Below, piece by piece: positions 40,625-49,909 of a stretch of 64,000 nucleotides of DNA. The DNA lies in assembly GCA_964512285.1 (NCBI GenBank), contig CAZEJO010000003.1, positions 1-64,000 of the forward strand, written 5' to 3'. The position numbers and the translations under genes were made by a program. The stretch's first letter is position 1. Each line of letters begins with the position of its first letter. Below the pieces are notes generated by a model. That model saw only the letters and a program-made list of their open reading frames with translations. It was not told the DNA's origin and did no database searches. This DNA comes from SM23-28-2 sp964512285. GTDB taxonomy: Bacteria; Chloroflexota; Dehalococcoidia; SM23-28-2.

Positions 40625-41338
40625 CTAGCCAATTGGCCCCGCCTCTTCCGAAGCGAATAGGGGCAGATCGCGGGTCGCCTCTGTCAGGTCCTTGATCGTA
40701 TCGATGGAGCGCCAGTAGCCACGGGCGCGGTAGGCCCACAACTGGTCCCTCTCGGCCAACAGGGGGAAGGCGGTATCCTCGTGGTCGCCCTTGTCCGGTA
40801 GGAGGTCGAAGAAGGGGCGGGAGAGAACGTAGAGGCCGGCGTTGAGCCAGTGGGGCAGGCGCGGCTTCTCCTGAAAGCGCAGAATGCGCCCGTCGCGGGC
40901 CACGCGGACGATGCCGTAGGGGCTGACGAGGCGGGTGAGCATGACGGTGGCCACAGCTCCCGAGGCGCGATGGGTGCGCAGGATGGGGGCCAGGGGCTGG
41001 TTGCAAAGGATGTCGCCGTTGGTGCCGATGAGCAGCTCTTCCGAGGGGGGCACGCGGCCGAAGGCGAGCTTGAAGGCGCCGCCTCGTCCCAGGGGCTCGT
41101 CCTCCAGCGAGTAGTCGATGGTCAGACCCCAGCGGCGTCCGTCGCCAAAGTAGCTCTGAATCACATCCGCCCGGTAGCCGCAGAGGAGGAGGGCATGGGT
41201 GACACCGTTGTCGCGCAGCCAGGTCAGGTGGTACTCAAGGATGGGCTTGCCAGCCAGGAGGACCATCGGCTTGGGCCGATCTTCGGAGAGGGGCCGCAGG
41301 CGTTCGCCCTTGCCGCCGGCCAGAACCAAGGCGTACAT
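40625..41338 (-). CDS. Sugar-1-phosphate nucleotidyltransferase
   Basis: This GT-A enzyme couples a sugar-1-phosphate with an NTP. ATG at 41338 gives MYALVLAGGKGERLRPLSED, the signature loop, then KPMVLLAGKPILEYHLTWL. The metal Asp is in GTNGDILCNQPL, and FQEKPRLPHWLNAGLYVL and WRSIDTIKDLTEA follow. Length 237 fits the short form without a C-terminal beta helix. Mannose-1-phosphate guanylyltransferase or glucose-1-phosphate thymidylyl/uridylyltransferase are all possible; the mannose-type neighbours lean to GDP-mannose. The start lies just downstream of the metK stop. Confidence 0.9.
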   Translation of the reverse strand: MYALVLAGGKGERLRPLSEDRPKPMVLLAGKPILEYHLTWLRDNGVTHALLLCGYRADVIQSYFGDGRRWGLTIDYSLEDEPLGRGGAFKLAFGRVPPSEELLIGTNGDILCNQPLAPILRTHRASGAVATVMLTRLVSPYGIVRVARDGRILRFQEKPRLPHWLNAGLYVLSRPFFDLLPDKGDHEDTAFPLLAERDQLWAYRARGYWRSIDTIKDLTEATRDLPLFASEEAGPIG

Positions 41339-41342
41339 GGAC

Positions 41343-42581
41343 CTAGCGGCGGGCTTCCTCGGCCTGGGGCAGGCCAGCCTCTCGCCGCAAGAGCTCGGCC
41401 TTATCCGTCCTCTCCCAGGGGGCGTCGATGTCCTCGCGGCCGAAGTGGCCATAGGTGGCGGTAGCCCTGTAGATGGGCCGTCGCAGGTCGAGGTGGCGCA
41501 CTATCGCTGCCGGCCGCAGGTCGAAGTGCTTCTTGATTAGGCGATCGATGAGCTCGTGGTCGACCTTCCGGGTGCCGAAGGTCTCCAGGGAGACGGAGAC
41601 GGGGTGAGCGACGCCAATGGCGTAGGCGAGCTCGATCTCGGCACGGTCGGCCAGGCCAGCGGCGACGATGTTCTTGGTCACGTAGCGGGCGGCATAGGAG
41701 CAGGAGCGGTCGACCTTGGTGGGGTCCTTGCCCGAGTAGGAGCCGCCGCCGTGGCGACCGCTGGAGCCGTAGGCGTCGACGATGTTCTTGCGGCCGGAGA
41801 GGCCGGAATCGCCCTTGGGGCCGCCGATGACGAACCTGCCGCTGGGGTTGATGCGATAGGTGGTCTCGCTGTTGAGAAGTCCGGCAGGGATGACGTGGTG
41901 CACCACGTGCTCCATGATATCGGCCTGGAGATGGGCAAGCTCGACGCCGTCATCGTGCTGGCTGGAGACCACCACCGTCTTCACCCGCTTGGGGACGCCG
42001 AAGGAGTACTCGACCGTCACCTGCGACTTGCCGTCGGGGCGGAGATAGGGGATTATTCCTTCTTTGCGCACCTGGGCCAGGCGGCGGCAGAGCTTGTGGG
42101 CCAGGGAGATGGACAGGGGCATAAGCTCCGGCGTCTCGTTGCAGGCGAAGCCGAGCATGATGCCTTGATCGCCGGCTCCCAGCTCAAGCTCCTCGGCCTT
42201 CTCCCATCCCTCGCGTACCTCGAGGGGCGTGCTCACTGCCGCCGCGATGTCGGGCGATTGCTCCTTGACCGATACCACCACGCCGCAGCTCTCGGTGTCG
42301 AAGCCGTACTCGGGCTTGGTGTAGCCGATCTCGCGGATGGTCTGGCGGGCGATCTTGGTGTAGTCCACGTGGTGGGTGGTGGAGATCTCGCCGATGATAA
42401 CCACCAGGCCGGTAGTGGTCGCCACCTCGCAGGCCACGCGGGCGGACGGGTCGTGGCGCAGGATGTCGTCCAGGACGGCGTCGGCGATCTGGTCGCACAT
42501 CTTGTCTGGGTGGCCCTCGGTCACCGACTCCGAGGTCACCAGCATGGATGGGGAGCTCATAAGGGTCATGCGTGTGGGCAT
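41343..42581 (-). CDS. metK: S-adenosylmethionine synthetase
   Basis: MetK makes SAM from methionine and ATP. Three-domain signatures are complete: TSESVTEGHPDKMCDQIADA at the start, GAGDQGIMLGFACNET near residue 137, and GGPKGDSGLSGRKNIVDAYG with GGGSYSGKDPTKVDRS near 275. Length is 412. ATG at 42581 follows AAGGAGG. It lies between ahcY and a nucleotidyltransferase, downstream on the strand controlled by the SAM-I riboswitch at 47105-47237. Confidence 0.97.
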   Translation of the reverse strand: MPTRMTLMSSPSMLVTSESVTEGHPDKMCDQIADAVLDDILRHDPSARVACEVATTTGLVVIIGEISTTHHVDYTKIARQTIREIGYTKPEYGFDTESCGVVVSVKEQSPDIAAAVSTPLEVREGWEKAEELELGAGDQGIMLGFACNETPELMPLSISLAHKLCRRLAQVRKEGIIPYLRPDGKSQVTVEYSFGVPKRVKTVVVSSQHDDGVELAHLQADIMEHVVHHVIPAGLLNSETTYRINPSGRFVIGGPKGDSGLSGRKNIVDAYGSSGRHGGGSYSGKDPTKVDRSCSYAARYVTKNIVAAGLADRAEIELAYAIGVAHPVSVSLETFGTRKVDHELIDRLIKKHFDLRPAAIVRHLDLRRPIYRATATYGHFGREDIDAPWERTDKAELLRREAGLPQAEEARR

Positions 42582-42603
42582 GGGCTTTGTCCTCCTTTGG
42601 GTC

Positions 42604-43881
<1,278 letters not shown>

Positions 43882-43929
43882 TTATTGGCCTCCTTCATCC
43901 AGCTCAGCTGCTCTCGCGATATTTCTTAT

Positions 43930-44187
43930 TCACTCCGGAGGCGCCGGCGGGCCGCCCAGCCAGGAAGGGAGCCCTCGCCAGCGCCGGGGGCTCCCGCTTC
44001 GCTCAACCTGGAGGCCCTCCTCCTTCAGGAAGCGCTTCAGGTCTCCCGGCTCGACGTGGACACCGCTCTCGCGGAGGGCTTTAGCCAAAGCGTGGTGGCC
44101 CAGCTTCGGGTAGCGCTTATGCAAACGTCTGATCTCCTCCGCCACCCGTTCATCGATAGTTCGGTAGGTACGCTTGTGGCGAGTCAT
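43930..44187 (-). CDS. Small basic protein with possible helix-turn-helix
   Basis: The 85-residue protein overlaps the preceding GNAT gene stop by one base. Residues about 12-60 (VAEEIRRLHKRYPKLGHHAL, then AKALRESGVHVEPGDLKRFL) look like a winged-helix or helix-turn-helix of the type also seen at the N-terminus of transposase and phage-repressor proteins. The C-terminus is Pro/Gly-rich. I do not recognise a family. Its location inside the SAM-cycle group makes it a candidate local regulator, without direct evidence. Confidence 0.6.
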   Translation of the reverse strand: MTRHKRTYRTIDERVAEEIRRLHKRYPKLGHHALAKALRESGVHVEPGDLKRFLKEEGLQVERSGSPRRWRGLPSWLGGPPAPPE

Positions 44188-45104
44188 CAGCGCACCACCA
44201 GTTCTCTACCCTCGTGCCGGGCCCTGCGGCGGGCCAGGGCACGCCGCACCAGGGCGACGAGGCCGATCATGTCCTTTCGCCTCGCCCCTGACTCGATGAG
44301 GCGGCACTTCTCCCGGTAGCCCAGCCGTTCATAGAGGCGGATGGCAATCTCGTTTCTGGCATCGACCGTCAGCAAGACATCGGGGCAGGTCTTGAGCAGC
44401 TCGGCGGTGACGGCGCTGGTGGCGATGCTGCCATAGCCCTGCCCTCGGTAGCTAGGATGGGTCATGATGTTGCCCACCAGGGCCAGTCCCTGAGAGGGGG
44501 CCACCACGTGGGTGCCGGCCATGGAGACCAGCTTCTGGTCGGCATAGACGCCATAGTACAGCCCGTTGGCCAGCACGGCGGCCGGATAGGAGCCGAGACC
44601 CTCGCTGTGCTGGAGGGCGTTGACCGCCCCGATGTCCGCCCTGTGGAGACGCTGCGCAGGTCCTGCGGCCGGCCGAAAGCTCGCGGCCGACACGGACATG
44701 CGCAGGGAAGGCCCCGGCCGCGATAGGACGAAATGGCGCTGGGCGACGGCCAGATGGTCTAGATGGAAGGTGGCAAAGGTGAGGCGGGGGCCCGGATGGA
44801 GACGGCAGAGGGCATCCAGGGCCTGGGGATCGCCCAGGGCGACCAGGGCGGGGCCCAGGCCGCTGCGTGAGTGGACGACCAACGCTTGGCCTTGAGGGCC
44901 GTGGGCATGCCACCACTCGCTGCGGCGGAACAGGCGCGGGTCCAGGTGGGCCAGGGCGTAGGCGGCGTAGGTTCGCTGTTCTTCCAGCAGGGGCCGAACA
45001 GCCTCTGGGTCAGCGAGGCGCTCTACGACGTACTCCGCCCGCTGTTTGGCCGTCGTCCCGGTCCCGAAGATGCTTTTCCTCAGCTTATCGGTCAGCATCG
45101 TCAA
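44187..45104 (-). CDS. GNAT-family acetyltransferase
   Basis: The C-terminal half (about 165-295) is a GNAT fold with the acetyl-CoA loop HPSYRGQGYGSIAT and the later NEIAIRLYERLGYREKC. The N-terminal 150 residues are a separate region (PLLEEQRTYAAYALAHLDPR) resembling the FR47-like/GNAT-tandem group. It overlaps mtnP by four bases and belongs to the mtnA-mtnP transcription unit. The substrate is unknown; a role in methionine salvage has no support beyond position. Confidence 0.85.
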   Translation of the reverse strand: MTMLTDKLRKSIFGTGTTAKQRAEYVVERLADPEAVRPLLEEQRTYAAYALAHLDPRLFRRSEWWHAHGPQGQALVVHSRSGLGPALVALGDPQALDALCRLHPGPRLTFATFHLDHLAVAQRHFVLSRPGPSLRMSVSAASFRPAAGPAQRLHRADIGAVNALQHSEGLGSYPAAVLANGLYYGVYADQKLVSMAGTHVVAPSQGLALVGNIMTHPSYRGQGYGSIATSAVTAELLKTCPDVLLTVDARNEIAIRLYERLGYREKCRLIESGARRKDMIGLVALVRRALARRRARHEGRELVVR

Positions 45105-45985
45105 CTTCCCGTGGGCTTGCCGCTCATATACTTGCCGATGATGGGCGTCAGGTTGCTCTTGGTTTCCTCGGGCACGATGTCAAGGGGGGTGATGAGTGCA
45201 TCTCGGAGGGCGTTGGCGCAGAGGCAATCGCGGCGGGCGGGCAGCCCGGCCAGGGCCAGGCGCACCGTCCGCTGGGCGACTTCGACCGTCTTGGCGAGGT
45301 TCGACACGATCATCTCAGCCGTCACCGATTCGTGGGCCTCGTACCAGCAATCGTAGTCGGTGACGCAGGCCAGGGTGGCATAGCAGATCTCGGCCTCGCG
45401 GGCCAGCTTGGCCTCGGGCAGGGCGGTCATGACGATGAGGTCGGCTCCCCAGGAGCGGTAGAGGTTGGACTCGGCCTTGGTCGAGAAGGCGGGGCCCTCC
45501 ATGACCACCAGGGTGCCGCCGTCGTGAACAGTGGCGTCGGTCCGGCTGGCCGATTGGCAGAGGTTGGCTCGCAGGACGGGGCAGAAGGGCTCGGCGAAGG
45601 CGATGTGGGCCGTCAGACCCTGGCCAAAGAAGGTGTTGGGACGGCCCTTGGTGCGGTCGATGAGTTGGTCGGGCACGGCCAGGTGGCGCGGCTCGATCTG
45701 CTGACGCAGGCTGCCGACAGCGCACACGGCGATGATGAACTCGACCCCCAGGGTCTTGAGGGCATAGATGTTAGCGCGCGCCGGCACCTCGGACGGGAGG
45801 ATGCGGTGGCCGCGGCCGTGGCGGGGCAGGAAGGCCACTCGCACGCCGTCGAGGGTGCCGATGACGATGGCATCGCTGGGCTGGCCGAAGGGGGTCTTCT
45901 CTATGCGGGCCTCCTCGACATCGGTCAGGCCGTCCATCTGGTAGAAGCCGCTGCCGCCGATGATCGCCACGCGGGCCTCAGGCAT
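45101..45985 (-). CDS. mtnP: 5'-methylthioadenosine phosphorylase
   Basis: MtnP cleaves methylthioadenosine, a by-product of polyamine and other SAM reactions, to adenine and 5-methylthioribose-1-phosphate. VAIIGGSGFYQMDGL at the N-terminus, the phosphate site FLPRHGRGHRILPSEVPARA, MEGPAFSTKAES and MTALPEAKLARE are family signatures, the last being MTAP- rather than PNP-like (Asp in VTDYDCWYE). Length is 294. It overlaps mtnA by eight bases, and MtnA uses its product. Confidence 0.96.
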   Translation of the reverse strand: MPEARVAIIGGSGFYQMDGLTDVEEARIEKTPFGQPSDAIVIGTLDGVRVAFLPRHGRGHRILPSEVPARANIYALKTLGVEFIIAVCAVGSLRQQIEPRHLAVPDQLIDRTKGRPNTFFGQGLTAHIAFAEPFCPVLRANLCQSASRTDATVHDGGTLVVMEGPAFSTKAESNLYRSWGADLIVMTALPEAKLAREAEICYATLACVTDYDCWYEAHESVTAEMIVSNLAKTVEVAQRTVRLALAGLPARRDCLCANALRDALITPLDIVPEETKSNLTPIIGKYMSGKPTGS

Positions 45986-47045
45986 GGCGAACCCCCTCCT
46001 GCTGGAAGAGCTGCGGCAGGGACTTGGCGTACGGGTCGCGGACGACGCCTCGCTCGGTGATGATGGCCGAGACGTAGCGATGGGGCGTGACGTCGAAAGC
46101 GGGGTTCAGGGCCTCGGTGCCCGCGGGGGCTACGGTTACGCCGGCGAAGGTGGTCACTTCTTCTGCCGAGCGTTCCTCGATGGGTATCTGGTCGCCGCTG
46201 GCGGTGGTCAGGTCGATGGTGCTGATGGGCGCCGCTACGTAGAAGGGGATGGCGTGCTCGTTGGCCAGGACGGCGAGGGTGTATGTGCCGATCTTGTTGG
46301 CGACGTCGCCGTTGGCGGCGATACGGTCGGCTCCCACGATGACGCAGGCGATGGCGTCGCGGCGCATAAGGTAGCCGGCGGCGCCATCGGCGATGAGGGT
46401 GGCGGGGATGCCGTCGCGGGCTAGCTCCCAGGCGGTGAGGCGTGCTCCCTGAAGGAGGGGGCGCGTCTCGCTGTGGTACGCGCGCGAGAGCTTGCCCTGC
46501 TCCCAGGCTGCGCGGATGACGCCCAAGGCGGTGCCGCTGCCGCCGGTGGCCAGGGAGCCAGTGTTGCAGTGGGTGAGGACGGCGGAGCCGGTGGGGATGA
46601 GCTGAGCGCCGTGTTGGCCGAGGCGGCGGTCGGCGTCCGCGTTCTCTTCGTGGATGCGCAGGGCCTCCGCTACCAGCGCCTCTTGGGCCGCCTGAGGGTC
46701 GGCAGCTGCCTCCGCGGCCAGGGTCATGCGCTCGAGGGCCCAGGGGAGATTGACGGCGGTAGGGCGGGTAGCCACCAGGGCCTCGGCGATGGACCGCAGT
46801 CGGGCCAGGAAGTCATCTATGTTCGAGGCCTCGATATGCTGGGCGCCCAGGGCCATGCCGTAGGCGGCAGCGATGCCGATGAGGGGGGCGCCTCGCACGC
46901 GCATCTCGCGGATGGCCGCCGCCATCTGGTGGTGGTCGTCCAGCTCCAGGTACACCTCCTGATGGGGGAGTCGAGTCTGGTCCAGGAGTCGGACCCTGCC
47001 GTTCGCCCACTCGATAGCCTTTATGTCTTGCAAGTATGACCTCAC
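45978..47045 (-). CDS. mtnA: Methylthioribose-1-phosphate isomerase
   Basis: MtnA converts methylthioribose-1-phosphate to methylthioribulose-1-phosphate in methionine salvage. The catalytic cysteine is in LTHCNTGSLATGG and the aspartate in VGADRIAANGDVANKIGTY, both typical and distinguishing it from eIF2B subunits. MRVRGAPLIGIAAAYG is also present. The start taken is GTG 47045 (VRSYLQDIKAIEW). A longer frame from ATG 47102 would run through the intrinsic terminator and into the riboswitch and is rejected. Length about 355 residues. It is the first gene of the riboswitch-controlled unit. Confidence 0.95.
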   Translation of the reverse strand: MRSYLQDIKAIEWANGRVRLLDQTRLPHQEVYLELDDHHQMAAAIREMRVRGAPLIGIAAAYGMALGAQHIEASNIDDFLARLRSIAEALVATRPTAVNLPWALERMTLAAEAAADPQAAQEALVAEALRIHEENADADRRLGQHGAQLIPTGSAVLTHCNTGSLATGGSGTALGVIRAAWEQGKLSRAYHSETRPLLQGARLTAWELARDGIPATLIADGAAGYLMRRDAIACVIVGADRIAANGDVANKIGTYTLAVLANEHAIPFYVAAPISTIDLTTASGDQIPIEERSAEEVTTFAGVTVAPAGTEALNPAFDVTPHRYVSAIITERGVVRDPYAKSLPQLFQQEGVRHA

Positions 47046-47062
47046 CGTCGGCGGGGCATAAG

Positions 47063-47089
47063 AAAAAAACTTCTCGTGGTGTGAGAAGT
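47063..47089 (-). terminator. Intrinsic terminator of the SAM-I riboswitch
   Basis: On the minus strand ACTTCTC (47089-47083) and GAGAAGT (47075-47069) form a 7-bp stem directly followed by a T-run (47069-47063). It lies between the aptamer and the mtnA start and is the expected SAM-on off-switch. Confidence 0.93.
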
Positions 47090-47104
47090 CCTTTCTATCC
47101 ACCC

Positions 47105-47237
47105 GCTCTCATCTTTCCCTTCGCCTAGATCGAAGGGTCGGACTTGGCACCGTATCCGGCCTTGAGCAAACCGCTCTGGGACGGATCGGTTGCCGGGTTT
47201 CCTTGGGCCGTTCCCTCCACCACTCTGGATAAGAGCG
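47105..47237 (-). promoter_or_regulatory. SAM-I (S-box) riboswitch
   Basis: On the minus strand the conserved core is plain: CTTATCCAGAGTGGTGGAGG, then GGCCCAAGGAAACCCGGCAA, GGTGCCAAGTCC and GAAAGATGAGAG. P1 pairs CGCTCTTATC (47237-47228) with GATGAGAGCG (47114-47105) apart from one wobble. SAM binding would stabilise P1 and let the terminator at 47063-47089 form, shutting off mtnA-mtnP and probably the rest of the unit when SAM is plentiful. Confidence 0.97.
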
Positions 47238-47266
47238 TCTGCGGGCCCTATTCGATTTTCTAATTG

Positions 47267-47296
47267 ATGTTAGCCCAGGGGGTTAAGCGATGTCAA
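47267..47296 (-). promoter_or_regulatory. Promoter of the SAM-I riboswitch and mtnA unit
   Basis: On the minus strand a perfect TTGACA (47296-47291), an 18-base spacer and TAACAT (47272-47267). It begins two bases after the stop codon of the upstream lipoprotein gene, and transcription would start about 20-25 bases ahead of aptamer helix P1. Confidence 0.8.
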
Positions 47297-47297
47297 G

Positions 47298-48524
47298 CTA
47301 TTCTGACAGACGCTCCTCCTTGGCATCGACATCGTCCAGACGCCAGCCCTCTTCGGTCCGGATGAGCTCATAGGTGACTCGAAACCGCCGCTGGACCATG
47401 TCCGGCCCCTCGCGGCTGAAGGCGATGATGACCACTTGTACGGACATCTGCTCGTCTTCTTGGCTGGGCGGCAGCATCTTCTCCACCTCGGCGCCGGTGG
47501 CATTGCGAAAGCCGTTTATGAAATCCGCCCAGGGCTGGAGCTTCTGGCGGTCGGGCGACTGGAGGTTGAAGGCATCGCTGAACAGCGCGCGAGTGGCTTC
47601 CAGCTTTCGGCGAGCCGCTGCGAGTGCGGCCTCGCTGTCGTCGTCGGCGACTTCGTGCAGCAGCTCTTCAGAGATTGACTCGTCGCTGCTGGCTAGCCAC
47701 TCCCAAACGAGAAAGCGCTGGAAATCCTGCCAGGGCTCGGCGGTGGCGGTGGCGGCTGCTACAGCCGCCATATAGTCCAGGACCACCTGGGTGGGCAGAT
47801 CGGCCCTACCCTCCAGGGGCGGCGCTACTCGCTGCCAGTTCAGGTCGGAGCCGGTCCAGCGAAAGGTGAGATAGAAGGCGGCGCCAATGCCATCGCTCAT
47901 GCCCGTGTCCAGGAAGACCAGTTCCTCCAGGCCATCGTTGTCGGTGTCCACGGCCAGGAGGGGCGACATCAGGCCGTTGGGCGCCAGGTTGTCCGAGTTT
48001 TGGCGGAAGGGGAGGAGGCCCTGCTCCAAGGCCGGCGCTGCCTCTAAGAGCTCGGCGGCTGAGGAATCGAGAAGGCTGAGGCCGGCCAGGGCGGGCTGGT
48101 CGCGGCTGTCCAGCTCGATGAGGGCCATGAACAGCCCCTCGGGCAGCTCTAAGACCTGCGACTGAGGCGGCGCTTCGCCGTCCGTGCCTGGGCCATCCAG
48201 GTAGAGGAGGGCCGCCAGTTGGGGCTGATCACTGCGGGTGAGGTGGCCGATGAGGCGCCCCAGCACCTGGATGCGCCAGGAGGGTTCGTCCTTAACGACG
48301 TAGAGGGCGAGCGGATCTTCGAGGGGCGGCGGCGTGAGGGCGACGCCGGGGAAGGCGAGGGTGAGGAGTGTGTCGCCGGATAGCTCCTCGAGCTGCTGGC
48401 GGAGCTGGGCCTCCAGCGACGGGGTAGGCGATGGTGTTACTTCTTCTTCTCCCTGGCAGGCCGCAAGGATGGTGACAAGGGCCAAGAGGAGAAGGGCTGC
48501 TAGCGTCTTTGCGCGCATGGGCAC
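47298..48524 (-). CDS. Lipoprotein of unknown function
   Basis: A signal peptide (MPMRAKTLAALLLLALVTIL) ends in the lipobox ILAAC with the anchor Cys at about residue 23, followed by acidic and Pro/Ser-rich linker sequence. The mature part (about 40-408) has an N-terminal domain with VDTDNDGLEELVFLDTGMSD, which resembles a calcium-binding or VCBS-like turn, and a C-terminal region (about 330-405) with VTYELIRTEEGWRLDDVDA, typical of NTF2-like or lipoprotein-stability folds. I recognise no specific family. A signal-anchored outer-face role is clear; function is not. Confidence 0.75.
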   Translation of the reverse strand: MPMRAKTLAALLLLALVTILAACQGEEEVTPSPTPSLEAQLRQQLEELSGDTLLTLAFPGVALTPPPLEDPLALYVVKDEPSWRIQVLGRLIGHLTRSDQPQLAALLYLDGPGTDGEAPPQSQVLELPEGLFMALIELDSRDQPALAGLSLLDSSAAELLEAAPALEQGLLPFRQNSDNLAPNGLMSPLLAVDTDNDGLEELVFLDTGMSDGIGAAFYLTFRWTGSDLNWQRVAPPLEGRADLPTQVVLDYMAAVAAATATAEPWQDFQRFLVWEWLASSDESISEELLHEVADDDSEAALAAARRKLEATRALFSDAFNLQSPDRQKLQPWADFINGFRNATGAEVEKMLPPSQEDEQMSVQVVIIAFSREGPDMVQRRFRVTYELIRTEEGWRLDDVDAKEERLSE

Positions 48525-48581
48525 CGAGCCATTGATTCGCGATTGCCGGCCTATCCTCTAACTGGAAGGCCGCAGAAACCT

Positions 48582-48587
48582 AGTATA
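48582..48587 (-). promoter_or_regulatory. -10 box for the lipoprotein gene
   Basis: TATACT on the minus strand about 58 bases upstream of the lipoprotein start, in the divergent spacer; no convincing -35. Confidence 0.4.
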
Positions 48588-48653
48588 GCCCAGAGTGAGG
48601 GCGAAGGGCAGTAGTGACCTACTTGCGGGCAGGTGGGCCAGGAGAGGCTGTCC

Positions 48654-48683
48654 TTGACCGCCTTCGCTGGCGACAACTACAAT
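48654..48683 (+). promoter_or_regulatory. Promoter for the M20 amidohydrolase gene
   Basis: TTGACC (48654-48659), an 18-base spacer and TACAAT (48678-48683), about 48 bases before the ATG. Confidence 0.65.
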
Positions 48684-48730
48684 GGAGCAGTGTCTTCCCC
48701 GAGGCCATTTTCTAGAGGGCAATCCCAGAT

Positions 48731-49909
48731 ATGAGTAGCCTTGACGACGTGAAGAAGAGGGCCATAGACGAGGTGGAGGCCCGTCGTGACGAGCTGATAG
48801 AGCTCAGCCTACGCATCCATGCGAATCCCGAGACGGCCTTTCGGGAGGTGAAGGCGGCCGGCTGGCTCAGCGATTACCTGGAGGCTGAGGGCTTTGCGGT
48901 GGAGCGAGGCATCTGCCAAATAGACACGGCCTTTCGAGCCACCTACGGCAGTGGGCGGCCGCGAGTGGCCTTCATCGCTGAGTACGATGCGCTGGCTGGC
49001 ATCGGCCACGGCTGCGGCCATAACATCATCGCCACCGCTTCGCTGGGGGCGGCCATCGCCACGAAGGCTATCGTTTCGGAGGCGGAAGGCACGGCGCTGG
49101 TCATCGGGACCCCCGCCGAGGAAGCGGCCGGAGGCAAGGCTTTCATGGCCAATAGAGGCGGCTTCGACGATCTGGACGTGGCCATGCTGGTGCATCCGGG
49201 CAGTCGCAACGTGGCGGTGACCTATGCGCTGGCCTGCATCGAGCTGGACGTGCACTACGTTGGGAAGGCGGCCCACGCGGCCGCTCGGCCCGAGGCGGGC
49301 ATCAATGCTCTGGACGCTCTGGTCATTGGCTATAGTAGCGTCAATGCCCTCCGGCAGCACATTAGCGAATCCGCTCGCATCCACGGCATCATAACCGACG
49401 GCGGTCAGGCAGTGAACGTGGTGCCAGAGCACGCGGCGGGCGCCTTCCTGCTCAGGGCTGAGGACGATGACTACCTGGAGGAGCTGAGGGAGAAGGTTTT
49501 GGCATGCTTTCGGGCGGGTGCGGAGGCCACCGGCGCTCGTCTGGAGTACAGGTGGGGAGAGGAGTCCCGCTATCGGGCCATGCGCAGCAATCGCGCTCTT
49601 GCCAAGGCGTATCGACGAAACATGGAGGCCCTCGGTCGCCAGGTGCAGGAGGACGACAGCCACCGCTCGATGGGCAGCACGGACATGGGCAACGTCAGCG
49701 TTCTGGTGCCGGCCATTCATCCCACGGTGGCCATCGCTCCGCCGGATGTGGCGATCCACACGCCCGCGTTCCGGGACATTGCGGCATCGGAGGCCGGTCA
49801 TCGCGGCCTTCTGGATGCTGCCAAGGCGATGGCTATGACGGCGGCGGATGTGCTGCTGGACGCGGAGCTTCGCCGCCGGATCGAGGAAGAGTTCCGTGGC
49901 GGGGAGTGA
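48731..49909 (+). CDS. M20-family amidohydrolase/aminoacylase
   Basis: M20D enzymes remove acyl or aryl groups from amino acids or dipeptides; this one is closest to the AbgB/PM20D2-type. Metal ligands are in AEYDALAGIGHGCGHNIIAT, GTPAEEAAGGKAFM and MLVHPGSRN, and the dimerisation domain (about 170-290) contains YVGKAAHAAARPEAGINALD. The GSTDMGNVS near residue 315 completes the active site. Length is 392. No signal peptide, so it is cytoplasmic. It overlaps the plsX start by 14 bases. Confidence 0.9.
   Translation: MSSLDDVKKRAIDEVEARRDELIELSLRIHANPETAFREVKAAGWLSDYLEAEGFAVERGICQIDTAFRATYGSGRPRVAFIAEYDALAGIGHGCGHNIIATASLGAAIATKAIVSEAEGTALVIGTPAEEAAGGKAFMANRGGFDDLDVAMLVHPGSRNVAVTYALACIELDVHYVGKAAHAAARPEAGINALDALVIGYSSVNALRQHISESARIHGIITDGGQAVNVVPEHAAGAFLLRAEDDDYLEELREKVLACFRAGAEATGARLEYRWGEESRYRAMRSNRALAKAYRRNMEALGRQVQEDDSHRSMGSTDMGNVSVLVPAIHPTVAIAPPDVAIHTPAFRDIAASEAGHRGLLDAAKAMAMTAADVLLDAELRRRIEEEFRGGE

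Noticed and set aside
47045..47102. N-terminal extension of MtnA from ATG 47102
   Set aside because: It is encoded by the riboswitch terminator hairpin and its T-run.
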